Shown here piece after piece: positions 25,691-33,726 of a stretch of DNA of 64,000 nucleotides. Location of the stretch: NCBI RefSeq assembly GCF_019200975.1, contig NZ_JAHTMR010000019.1, positions 1 to 64,000 of the forward strand. The letters run 5' to 3'. The notes under the pieces were generated by a model that saw nothing but the letters and a program-made list of their open reading frames with translations, had not been told where the DNA came from and searched no databases. Made by a program: the position numbers and the translations under genes. Origin of the DNA: Pseudomonas sp. PD9R. Lineage in GTDB: Bacteria; Pseudomonadota; Gammaproteobacteria; Pseudomonadales; Pseudomonadaceae. Every line of letters begins with the position of its first letter. The first letter of the stretch is position 1.

Positions 25691-25936
25691 ATGCAAAGTG
25701 TCCTGGCCGATATGGCTGTCAGCGTGTCCGAATTAAAGAAAAACCCGACTGCCGTTTTAAATGGTGCCCATGGAGGGCCCGTCGCGGTGCTGAATCACAA
25801 TCGCGTCATGGGTTACATGGTCCCAGCCGACGTTTTTGAGGCCATGATGGAACGACTTGATGATATTTCGTTAGCGGAAATCGTTCGTTCCCGTCGCCAT
25901 GAAACACCGGTCCCGGTATCCCTGGATGACCTATAA
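25691..25936 (+). CDS. Phd/YefM (StbD-like) antitoxin
   Basis: The 81-residue protein has the Phd/YefM N-terminal DNA-binding signature SVSELKKNPTAVLNGAHGGPVAVLNHN and the GYMVPADVFEAMMERLDD segment. The charged C-terminus (RSRRHETPVPVSLDDL) is the usual toxin-wrapping tail. The ATG follows GAGG by eight bases. Its stop overlaps the first codons of a RelE/StbE-type toxin remnant, so it is now an antitoxin without a full partner next to it. Confidence 0.9.
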   Translation: MQSVLADMAVSVSELKKNPTAVLNGAHGGPVAVLNHNRVMGYMVPADVFEAMMERLDDISLAEIVRSRRHETPVPVSLDDL

Positions 25937-26045
25937 GCTCGAATTCCTGCCGTCCGCACGCAAGGAGTGGTTGATGGCGTCCAGCCGACTTGGCCTGTTT
26001 CCGCTGAGCAAATATATCGGCCAGGCAATTTGTTTCAAAACTTGA
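25926..26045 (+). pseudogene. Truncated RelE/StbE-type toxin
   Basis: The reading frame begins ATG within the antitoxin end and encodes MTYKLEFLPSARKEW, the standard N-terminus of StbE/RelE toxins. It then diverges into an unrelated 24-residue tail (LMASSRLGLFPLSK and on) and stops. The catalytic C-terminal two thirds (about 60 residues) are missing. The junction lies after codon 15, consistent with a deletion between toxin DNA and the flank. Confidence 0.8.
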
Positions 26046-26089
26046 CGAAAAATCCCCTCCAATGCCATATTGATAGTTAGCAAACTAAC
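26042..26089 (+). promoter_or_regulatory. Promoter and MarR operator of aae-like operon
   Basis: TTGACG (26042-26047) and CATATT (26066-26071) form a -35/-10 pair with an 18-bp spacer. Immediately after lies GTTAG-CAAA-CTAAC (26076-26089), an inverted repeat in the position expected for a self-regulating MarR protein. Confidence 0.6.
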
Positions 26090-26103
26090 AGTGTGCCTTC
26101 CTC

Positions 26104-26559
26104 GTGCCGAATAATCTCGACGCTCTTCAGATGAGCATCAGCAGCTCCATGGTGGTGGCCGCCCGGCATTGGCGGAAGATCTGCCAGAGCACGCTGGTCA
26201 ACTATGGAATTTCCGAAGCCTGTGCCGTCCCGTTATTGATGATCGGGCGCTTGGGCGAGGGTGTGCGACAGGTGACGGTGGCGCAGGCGGCGGGGATGGA
26301 GAGCCCGTCCCTGGTGCGTTTGCTCGATCAGCTGTGTCATGCCGGCTACGTCTGCCGCACCGAAGATGCCCAGGATCGCCGCGCAAAATGCTTGAGCCTG
26401 ACCGACACCGGTCGCACGCTGGTGCAAGCCGTCGAAGTCGAACTGGTGCGTTTGCGCAATGAGGTGCTTGAAGGGATCGACCAGCGCGATCTGGAAGCGA
26501 CTTTACGGGTTCTGAAAGCCTTTGAAGGGGCCAATCATCAATCGGTGCCCACGCCTTGA
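26104..26559 (+). CDS. MarR-family regulator
   Basis: This 151-residue regulator has a winged helix: LPLLMIGRLGEGVRQ-like VPLLMIGRLGEGVRQVTVAQAAGMESPSLVRLLDQL, and the wing RTEDAQDRRAKCLSLTDTGR. It starts at GTG 26104, about 15 bases after an inverted repeat. As the first gene of an overlapping five-gene efflux operon it probably represses the whole operon and responds to an aromatic acid or similar substrate. Confidence 0.9.
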   Translation: MPNNLDALQMSISSSMVVAARHWRKICQSTLVNYGISEACAVPLLMIGRLGEGVRQVTVAQAAGMESPSLVRLLDQLCHAGYVCRTEDAQDRRAKCLSLTDTGRTLVQAVEVELVRLRNEVLEGIDQRDLEATLRVLKAFEGANHQSVPTP

Positions 26560-28628
26560 GCGGCTTTTTTACCGGCATGCCTCCGGCGCGGGACTGGTTC
26601 TTCGGTGTGCGCACGTTCGCCGCATCGATGATTGCGCTTTACATCGCCATGCTCATGCAAATGCCGCGTCCTTATTGGGCGATGGCCACGGTGTATATCG
26701 TTTCCAGCCCGTTTGTCGGTCCAACCAGTTCAAAAGCTTTGTACCGTGCGGTCGGCACCTTTCTCGGCGCCGCCGCGGCGGTTTTTTTCGTGCCGATGTT
26801 CGTCCAGAGCCCTTATGTGCTGGTACTGGTCATTGCGCTGTGGACCGGAATCCTGCTGTTCCTGTCGCTGCACCTGCGCACAGCCAACAACTACGCCTTG
26901 ATGCTCGCCGGTTACACCTTGCCGCTGATCGCCTTGCCGGTTGTGGATAACCCATTGGCGGTGTGGGACGTGGCTGAAGCGCGCACGGAAGAGATCTTCC
27001 TCGGCATCGCTGTCGCGGCGGTCGTCGGTGCGATGTTCTGGCCGCGACGGCTGGCGCCGGTGTTTAACGACTCGGTGAGCAAATGGTTCGCCGACGCCTC
27101 GACCTACAGCCTGCAGTTCCTCAGTCGCAATGTGCAGCCGAGCGAAGTCAGTGCATTGCGCGCCTCGATGGTGGCGACCTTCAACAGCCTGGAATTGATG
27201 ATCGGCCAGTTGCCCCACGAAGGCGCGCGGCCGCAAACGGTAAAAAATACCAAGGAACTGCGCGGGCGCATGATCCACCTGATGACGGTGGTCGATGCCC
27301 TCGACGACGCGCTCTACGCCCTGGAGCGGCGCACGCCAGAGCTTGTGGATAAGTTCACCCCGCTGCTCACCGCCGCCACCGAATGGCTGCAACACAAGGA
27401 CGCGGACATCGATCGCTGGCAGGCGCTGAAAGACCAGCTCGAAGCCCTGCAACCGAGTTCCGAGGCGCTGGGAGATCGCAAGCAGTTGCTGTTTTCCAAC
27501 GCGTTGTATCGCCTCGGCGAGTGGATCGATTTGTGGCAGGACTGCCGCAGCCTGCAAATCGCTATCCAGTGCGAAAGCCAGGACAGTTGGCGCGCGGTGT
27601 ATCGGCATTGGCGCCTTGGTCGTTTGACGCCATTCCTGGATCGCGGCCTGATGTTTTATTCGGCGGCATCCACCGTCACCGCGATCATCGTCGCCTCGGT
27701 GCTGTGGATTCTCCTCGGTTGGACCGACGGTGGTGCCGCAGTGATTCTGGCAGCGGTGGCGTGCAGCTTTTTCGCCTCGATGGACGACCCGGCGCCGCAG
27801 ATCTACCGGTTTTTTTTCTGGACGGCGATGTCGGTGTTATTCGCCAGCCTTTACCTGTTTCTGGTGCTGCCTAACCTGCATGATTTTCCGATGCTGGTAT
27901 TGGCATTCGCCGTGCCGTTTATCTGCGTCGGCACCCTGACGGTCAAGCCGCAGTTTTATCTGGGCATGTTGCTGACCCTGGTTAACACGTCGTCGTTCAT
28001 CAGTATTCAAGGTGCCTACGATGCGGATTTCTTAAGCTTCGCCAACTCCAACCTGGCCGGCCCGATCGGTTTGCTCTTTGCGTTTGTCTGGACCCTGATC
28101 GCCCGACCATTCGGTGCCGAACTGGCGGCCAAGCGCCTGACCCGTTTCAGCTGGCGTGACATTGTCAGCCTGACCGAGCCGGCCACGTTGGCCGAGCACC
28201 GACACTTGGGCGTGCAGATGCTCGATCGGCTGATGCAGCATCTGCCGCGTCTGGCCATGACCGGCCAGGACACGGGCATCGCCCTGCGAGAAGTGCGTGT
28301 GGCGCTGAACCTGTTGGACCTGCTCGCCTATGCACCGCGCATCCACGGTGTGCCAAATGCGTTGCTGCGCCAAGTGGTGGCCGAGGTCGGCGAATACTTC
28401 AAGGCGTGCCTGAAGGCTGGCGAGCGCTTGCAGGCGCCGAGCCCGCTGCTGATGACCCTTGATCGTACCCGTCGCGCCCTTGCCGGTGCCGGCGACGATG
28501 AAACCCGTCGGCACCTGCTGCACGCCTTGAGCGGCTTGCGCCTGGCGTTGTTGCCTGGCGTCGAATTTGTCGGTTCGACCGAGCTCGAAGAACCGCTTCC
28601 CCAAGGCATCGATGGAGCGCCTTTATGA
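26556..28628 (+). CDS. FUSC/AaeB-family efflux pump
   Basis: The protein has 690 residues in two repeats, each with a cluster of TM segments (N-terminal RTFAASMIALYIAMLMQMPRP and C-terminal SAASTVTAIIVASVLWILLGW, both in part) and a cytoplasmic domain. The YWAMATVYIVSSP motif is typical of AaeB/FUSC p-hydroxybenzoate exporters. The TTG at 26556 overlaps the MarR stop by four bases, as at the other joints of this operon; ATG 26577 is the alternative. Partners downstream supply AaeX, AaeA and a channel. Confidence 0.88.
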   Translation: MSGFFTGMPPARDWFFGVRTFAASMIALYIAMLMQMPRPYWAMATVYIVSSPFVGPTSSKALYRAVGTFLGAAAAVFFVPMFVQSPYVLVLVIALWTGILLFLSLHLRTANNYALMLAGYTLPLIALPVVDNPLAVWDVAEARTEEIFLGIAVAAVVGAMFWPRRLAPVFNDSVSKWFADASTYSLQFLSRNVQPSEVSALRASMVATFNSLELMIGQLPHEGARPQTVKNTKELRGRMIHLMTVVDALDDALYALERRTPELVDKFTPLLTAATEWLQHKDADIDRWQALKDQLEALQPSSEALGDRKQLLFSNALYRLGEWIDLWQDCRSLQIAIQCESQDSWRAVYRHWRLGRLTPFLDRGLMFYSAASTVTAIIVASVLWILLGWTDGGAAVILAAVACSFFASMDDPAPQIYRFFFWTAMSVLFASLYLFLVLPNLHDFPMLVLAFAVPFICVGTLTVKPQFYLGMLLTLVNTSSFISIQGAYDADFLSFANSNLAGPIGLLFAFVWTLIARPFGAELAAKRLTRFSWRDIVSLTEPATLAEHRHLGVQMLDRLMQHLPRLAMTGQDTGIALREVRVALNLLDLLAYAPRIHGVPNALLRQVVAEVGEYFKACLKAGERLQAPSPLLMTLDRTRRALAGAGDDETRRHLLHALSGLRLALLPGVEFVGSTELEEPLPQGIDGAPL

Positions 28629-28834
28629 TCGGTGATCTGGATATCAGTGGGGTGTTCCTGCCTACGCTGCTGGTGCTGATGGGCATTACGTATGTGATTT
28701 ACCTGCTGGTGCACGGGGTGCTGACGCGCTTGCACTTTTACCGTCTGGTCTGGCACCGGGCATTGTTCAACGTGGCTCTCTACGCCTTGCTGCTTGGCGC
28801 CGTGGATTCACTCAGTCGATACCTGATGACATGA
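28625..28834 (+). CDS. DUF1656 / AaeX-like small membrane protein
   Basis: This 69-residue protein has two TM helices (GVFLPTLLVLMGITYVIYLL and HRALFNVALYALLLGAVDSL) and the DUF1656 arrangement IGDLDISGVFLP. It overlaps its neighbours on both sides by four bases. In aae operons this small protein accompanies the AaeA-AaeB pump; its role is not settled. Confidence 0.88.
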   Translation: MIGDLDISGVFLPTLLVLMGITYVIYLLVHGVLTRLHFYRLVWHRALFNVALYALLLGAVDSLSRYLMT

Positions 28835-29718
28835 AAAAACCTTTATTGACCATCGGCCGCGTGGTCCTGACCCTGTTGATCGTGAGCTTCGCGGTCGTCG
28901 CGGTCTGGCGCATGGTGATGTATTACATGTTCGCCCCCTGGACCCGAGACGGGCACATCCGTGCCGACATCGTGCAGATTGCGCCGGACGTCTCCGGTTT
29001 GATCCAGCAAGTGCAAGTGCGTGACAACCAGTTGGTGAAACGCGGCCAGGTGCTGTTCAGCATTGACCAGGACCGTTTCAAACTGGCCCTGCGCCAAGCG
29101 AAAGCGGCGGTCGCTGATCGGGAAGAAACCCTCGCCCAGGCTCAGCGCGAAGCCAAGCGTAACAAGGGCCTGGGCAATCTGGTGCCGGGCGAGCAACTCG
29201 AAGAGAGCCAATCCAAAGTGGCCCGCGCCCAAGTCGCGTTGATGGAAGCCCAGGTAGCGGTGGACAGCGCACAGCTCAACCTCGACCGCTCGGTGATCCG
29301 CAGCCCGGTGGATGGCTACGTCAACGACCGCGCGCCGCGTGCCCAGGAATTTGTCAGCGCCGGTCGGCCGGTGTTGTCGGTGGTGGACAGCAACTCCTTC
29401 CACATCGACGGCTATTTCGAAGAAACCAAACTGGACGGCATTCATATCGGGCAGAGCGTTGACATCCGGGTGATAGGCGACCGTGCGCGGTTGCGCGGGC
29501 ACGTGGAAAGCATCGTTGCCGGTATCGAAGACCGCGACCGCACCAGCGGCAATAACCTGCTGCCTAACGTCAATCCGGCATTCAGTTGGGTGCGCTTGGC
29601 GCAGCGGATTCCAGTGCGGATCGCCTTCGATGACGTCCCGGCGGACTTCCGCATGATTGCCGGTCGCACCGCCACAGTATCGATCGTTGACGATCAGCCC
29701 CGGGAGCCGGAGCAATGA
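28831..29718 (+). CDS. Membrane-fusion protein, AaeA/HlyD family
   Basis: This 295-residue adaptor has an N-terminal TM (residues 8-27), the AaeA signature MFAPWTRDGHIRADIVQIAPDVSG (in part), a lipoyl half GLIQQVQVRDNQLVKRGQVLF, a short helical hairpin and a second half ending SVVDSNSFHIDGYFEETKL. It links the FUSC pump to the outer-membrane channel encoded by the next gene. Confidence 0.9.
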   Translation: MKKPLLTIGRVVLTLLIVSFAVVAVWRMVMYYMFAPWTRDGHIRADIVQIAPDVSGLIQQVQVRDNQLVKRGQVLFSIDQDRFKLALRQAKAAVADREETLAQAQREAKRNKGLGNLVPGEQLEESQSKVARAQVALMEAQVAVDSAQLNLDRSVIRSPVDGYVNDRAPRAQEFVSAGRPVLSVVDSNSFHIDGYFEETKLDGIHIGQSVDIRVIGDRARLRGHVESIVAGIEDRDRTSGNNLLPNVNPAFSWVRLAQRIPVRIAFDDVPADFRMIAGRTATVSIVDDQPREPEQ

Positions 29719-31163
29719 GCAAAGCCTCGGGTTTGGCGGTCGCCGGATTAGGTTTGCTGCTGTCGGCGTGTCAGATGGTCGGGCCGGATTATCACTTGCC
29801 GGACGACGCGGCCATCCACCGTGAAGACTTGCAGGGCGAGTTGGCGGTGAATGGCAAACCGGTCGTCTCGGCGCCGGTGCCCGCCGATTGGTGGCACCTG
29901 TATCAAGACCCGCGACTGGACCAATTGGTCCAGCAAGCCATGGCCACCAACACTGATTTGCGTGTGGCGGCGGCCAGCTTGTCCCGGGCTCGCGCGCAAG
30001 TCGACTCAGCCGAGGCGGCGGGTGGCTGGAGCGCCGGTGTGAAGATGGGGGCCGAGCGTTTGCAGGAGTCCGGTCAGGCGTTCCTGCTGCCGGAAAAAGT
30101 CCCGGTGGCCAACATCGGCGATATCGGCATTTCCGCGTCGTATCAGTTCGATCTGTGGGGCACGTTGCAGCGTGGTATCGAAGGGGCCAAGGCCAATGCC
30201 GATGCGACGCAGGCTGCCGCCGACATCGCTCGCATCACCGTGGTGGCCGACGTGGTTCGCGCTTACACCCAAGTGTGCGCGGCAAATGAAGAGCGGGAAA
30301 TCGCCCAGCATTCCCTTGACCTGCAATCCCAGAGCACCACGCTGATCCAGCGCTTGCGCGATGCCGGGCGGGGCGACGAAACCCAGGTCACCCGCTCGCA
30401 AACTCAATTCAAATCCTTGCGCGCCGACATGCCGCGTTATGAAGCGGCGCGCCAGGCGGGGCTGTTCCGTTTGTCGATGTTGTTGGCCAAGCCAGTGAAT
30501 CAACTGCCAGCGGGCACCGACAGCTGCGCTGAACTGCCGAAAATCACTCAACTAGTGCCGGTAGGCGATGGCGCTGCATTGCTCAAGCGCCGTCCCGACG
30601 TGCGCCAGGCCGAACGTCGACTGGCCGCTGCGACCGCCGGGATCGGTGTCGCCACCGGCGAGCTTTATCCGAACATCAGCATCGGTGCGACCGTAGGCAC
30701 CGTCGGTATCCTCGATGACCTCGGCGACCCGTCCACCAACCGCTGGGGCTTCGGACCGTCGCTGACCTGGACGGTGCCGACCAACGGTGCGCGGGCGCGG
30801 ATCCGCGAGGCCGAAGCCGTGACCCAAGGTACGCTGGCACACTTCGACGGTGTGGTGCTCAACGCCATTCGTGAAACCCAGACCGCCTTGGCCCAATATT
30901 CGGCGTTGCTGCAACGGCGCGATGCGTTGGCGGATGCCGAGCAGTCAGCAAAACTGGCGGCAGACCAGACTCACCGGTTCTTTCAGGCTGGTCGCGCGTC
31001 GTTCCTCGCGGACTTGCAGGCCACCCGCACCTACATCGATGTCACGGCGCAACTGGCGGCGGCGAACACGCAAGTGGCCGCGAGTCAGATCGATTTGTTC
31101 CTGGCGTTGGGCGGCGGTTGGGAAAGCGGACGAACGCAAGCGTCGAACGCCAGCAAACCCTGA
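29715..31163 (+). CDS. NodT-family outer-membrane efflux lipoprotein
   Basis: This 482-residue OMF lipoprotein has a short signal and lipobox (GLGLLLSACQMVGPDY, Cys about residue 19), VPADWWHLYQDPRLDQLV and the repeated channel helices (YQFDLWGTLQRGIEGA). It overlaps the adaptor gene by four bases and completes the aromatic-acid type efflux operon 26104-31163. Its normal export signal contrasts with the altered one of the paralogue at 20066. Confidence 0.9.
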   Translation: MSKASGLAVAGLGLLLSACQMVGPDYHLPDDAAIHREDLQGELAVNGKPVVSAPVPADWWHLYQDPRLDQLVQQAMATNTDLRVAAASLSRARAQVDSAEAAGGWSAGVKMGAERLQESGQAFLLPEKVPVANIGDIGISASYQFDLWGTLQRGIEGAKANADATQAAADIARITVVADVVRAYTQVCAANEEREIAQHSLDLQSQSTTLIQRLRDAGRGDETQVTRSQTQFKSLRADMPRYEAARQAGLFRLSMLLAKPVNQLPAGTDSCAELPKITQLVPVGDGAALLKRRPDVRQAERRLAAATAGIGVATGELYPNISIGATVGTVGILDDLGDPSTNRWGFGPSLTWTVPTNGARARIREAEAVTQGTLAHFDGVVLNAIRETQTALAQYSALLQRRDALADAEQSAKLAADQTHRFFQAGRASFLADLQATRTYIDVTAQLAAANTQVAASQIDLFLALGGGWESGRTQASNASKP

Positions 31164-31255
31164 GGCCGTTGCTATGCTTTGAAGTGTTGGGGGGGCACTC
31201 GTGAAAAGCGCCCCTGCTTCGCACAAAGCTCGCGCAGGTCATGGGGAAACCAATA

Positions 31256-31891
31256 ATGAAAAACCCTTATGCTCTCGGCTTCTGGTGCGCCGTTGTGGCG
31301 TTGGTGCTGCTTTCGGCCGCCTATTTCTACGGCATCATGCTGGCCTACCAGATCGACAAGGCTCTGGTGTTCCTCGACAGTGCCACCGCGTTGATCGCCG
31401 TGATGTCCATCGCGGCGGTGGCCTGGGCGTCGGTCCAGAACCAGCGGACCAAAAAAAGACAACTCGAACAAGGCAAGACCCTGGTGCTGATCTGGGACAC
31501 CAAGGTCGCGCTGCGCCGTGTCGAAACGGTGTTCGATCGATATTTCTGGGGCAGCTACTGGCAACCGGGGCGCACGTTCCAGGAAGTGATGGGCGAACTC
31601 ACCGGCACACCGCTGGAAAAAAGCCTCGAAACCTTGAAAAAACAGTGCCTGGAGCTGGATAAACAGGTCGCCGCCGACGGCTGGCACTGGCTCAACAACG
31701 CCCGGGAGTTGGCCGACGTCGCCACGGCCATGGCCCGCGAGCGTTATCAACTGGACTTTTGCGACCCGCGGGCGGAGGTGACGGGCGGGGCGGTGATCAA
31801 TCGGGATTTTGAAGTGCTGGTGTATACCTGGACCGCGCGACTGAAAACCTTTGATCATCAGCTTGATGAGATTGAGGTTCAGTATTCCTGA
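31256..31891 (+). CDS. Hypothetical membrane protein with cytoplasmic domain
   Basis: This 211-residue protein has two N-terminal TM segments (ALGFWCAVVALVLLSAAYFYG, 6-26, and DSATALIAVMSIAAVAWASV, about 41-60) followed by a soluble charged domain of about 150 residues (KKRQLEQGKTLVLIWDTKVALRR in part). I recognise no family. ATG 31256 is preferred; an ATG at 31241 would add five residues. It stands alone between the efflux operon and a REP pair. Confidence 0.7.
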   Translation: MKNPYALGFWCAVVALVLLSAAYFYGIMLAYQIDKALVFLDSATALIAVMSIAAVAWASVQNQRTKKRQLEQGKTLVLIWDTKVALRRVETVFDRYFWGSYWQPGRTFQEVMGELTGTPLEKSLETLKKQCLELDKQVAADGWHWLNNARELADVATAMARERYQLDFCDPRAEVTGGAVINRDFEVLVYTWTARLKTFDHQLDEIEVQYS

Positions 31892-31895
31892 TCGC

Positions 31896-31973
31896 AAAAA
31901 GATCGCAGCCTTCGGCAGCTCCTACATGGGAATGCGTACCCCTGTAGGAGCTGCCGCAGGCTGCGATCTTTTA
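31896..31973. repeat. REP pair, GATCGCAGCC family
   Basis: AAAAAGATCGCAGCCTTCGGC and GCCGCAGGCTGCGATCTTTT flank the CTCCTACA core. Confidence 0.85.
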
Positions 31974-32126
31974 AAACCGACGACACTCTTCACCTTTAAT
32001 CATTAAGTCGCCCCGCGCGCCTGATGCTAATCTGCACCCCACTTTCAGCGCAGTCGTGACCACAACCCGACATGGGTTCAGGGAAGACGACCACACTTTC
32101 AACAACGGACATTGATCGGGTCATTC

Positions 32127-33626
32127 ATGAATAAATCAGCAGGCGTGCTTCTGGGAATTGTTGTCGCCATCGGTGCAATCAGCGCTGGCGGTGCCTGGTA
32201 CACCGGCACCAAAATCGAAGGCGTGGTGAATGCCTCGCTGATTGATGCCAACCAGCAACTGCAAGCCGCGCTGGTCGGTCACAAAGGCACGGCGACGCTG
32301 GAGCTGGTGTCGCTGGAGCGTCATGTATTCAGCAGCACCGCGCACTATCGCCTCAAGGGCGACGGTGAAATGTTTGGCGAAGAGCCAATCGAGTTGCTGT
32401 TTGTCGATCACATCGAACACGGCCCGCTGCCGTTCTCGCGCCTGGTGTCGCTGAAGTGGTTGCCGGTCATGGCCACCAGTCATTACGAACTGGAAAAGAC
32501 TCCGCTCACCGAAAAATGGTTCGCCGCCACCAAGGGCGCATCGCCACTCAAAGGCGTGGTCAATATCGGCTACGACAACTCCACCAACGGCACGCTCGAA
32601 CTGCTGCCGCTGGAAACCGCACTGGACGACAAATCCAGCCTGAAGTTTTCCGGCCTGAAGGTCGATGTTGCGGCTAGCGCCCAGGCGCAGAAGGTCAAGG
32701 CTGACGGCTACATGGACAGCCTGAAGCTGACCACCGTTTCCGAAGATCAGGCGCCGGTACAGGTCGAGTTGAACGGCCTGACCCTGGCCAGCAACCTGAC
32801 CAAAAGCACCTACGGTTATTACACCGGCGAGAACACCGTCGCGCTCAGCGACAGCAAAACCACGTTCGGCGCCAAACAATCGGTGCTGGGCTTCAAGAAT
32901 TTCGAAATGAAAAACCAGACCGAAGAATCGGGCACCAGCGCGTCCGGGCGTGCCGACTACAAGGTGGGCGAAGTGTCCTTGAACGGCAAGGCTGTTGGCT
33001 CGGCACAAATGGCCATGAGCCTGAAGAACCTCGACATCCCGGCCACTATGGCGCTGATGCAGATCTATCAGACCAGACTGCAACCGTACGAACAGGCCGT
33101 CGCCGAGGCCACCGAGGCGGGTCAACCCGCGCCAGAGCTGAAGCTGACCGAAGCCGAAGAGGCGCAGCTCAAAAGCAACCTGGAGCAATTGCTCGCTGCC
33201 GGTCCGCAGGTGGCCCTGGAAAACCTGTCGTTCAAAACCACCAACGGTGAAAGCCGCGCCAACCTGGTGCTGGACCTGACCAAGCCAGCATCGATCGAGG
33301 TGCCAACGGAGCAACTGATCAGGCAGTTGATCGCGTTGCTGGACATCAACCTGCAAGTGTCCAAGCCGATGTTGGTCGACGTGTTCACCGTGCAGTCGCA
33401 AATCGACGGCCAGACCGACGCCAAGCTCATTGCTGATCAGGCGACTGCCACCGCCGACATGTTCGGCAGCATGGCGGTCGGCACGCAATTGGCGAAACTG
33501 GACGGTAATAACATCATCAGCAAACTGCACTACGCCAACAATCAGGTGGAATTCAACGGCCAGAAAATGACTGTTGAGGAGTTTGTCGGTTTCGTCATGA
33601 GCAAGTTTGCTGGCCCGACTCAGTAA
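32127..33626 (+). CDS. DUF945 (YdgA-like) family protein
   Basis: The protein has 499 residues with a short N-terminal TM/signal segment (GVLLGIVVAIGAISAGGAWYTG, 5-26) and then the DUF945 opening GTKIEGVVNASLIDANQQL. The rest is a long beta-rich periplasmic region with a central proline-rich helix (AEATEAGQPAPELKLTEAEEAQLK in part). YdgA-like proteins are inner-membrane anchored and of unclear role. ATG 32127 is chosen over an upstream TTG because it leads directly into the signal segment. Confidence 0.85.
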   Translation: MNKSAGVLLGIVVAIGAISAGGAWYTGTKIEGVVNASLIDANQQLQAALVGHKGTATLELVSLERHVFSSTAHYRLKGDGEMFGEEPIELLFVDHIEHGPLPFSRLVSLKWLPVMATSHYELEKTPLTEKWFAATKGASPLKGVVNIGYDNSTNGTLELLPLETALDDKSSLKFSGLKVDVAASAQAQKVKADGYMDSLKLTTVSEDQAPVQVELNGLTLASNLTKSTYGYYTGENTVALSDSKTTFGAKQSVLGFKNFEMKNQTEESGTSASGRADYKVGEVSLNGKAVGSAQMAMSLKNLDIPATMALMQIYQTRLQPYEQAVAEATEAGQPAPELKLTEAEEAQLKSNLEQLLAAGPQVALENLSFKTTNGESRANLVLDLTKPASIEVPTEQLIRQLIALLDINLQVSKPMLVDVFTVQSQIDGQTDAKLIADQATATADMFGSMAVGTQLAKLDGNNIISKLHYANNQVEFNGQKMTVEEFVGFVMSKFAGPTQ

Positions 33627-33638
33627 GCACGGCACTCA

Positions 33639-33717
33639 CCTGCAGGAGCTGCCGCAGGCTGCGATCTTGTGACTTTTGAAAATCAAAAGATCGCAGCCTG
33701 CCGCAGCTCCTGCATGG
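33639..33717. repeat. REP pair, outward orientation
   Basis: CTGCAGGAGCTGCCGCAGGCTGCGATC is followed by GATCGCAGCCTGCCGCAGCTCC. The two halves face the opposite way from the other GATCGCAGCC pairs in the window. Confidence 0.8.
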
Positions 33718-33726
33718 AGTCGCGTT

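Noticed and set aside
32136..33635. 499-codon open frame antisense to the DUF945 gene
   Set aside because: It mirrors the real gene exactly, and its translation is rich in His/Gln/Arg/Leu as in GC-rich antisense shadows. The same holds for long antisense frames at gabD, gabT and sbp.
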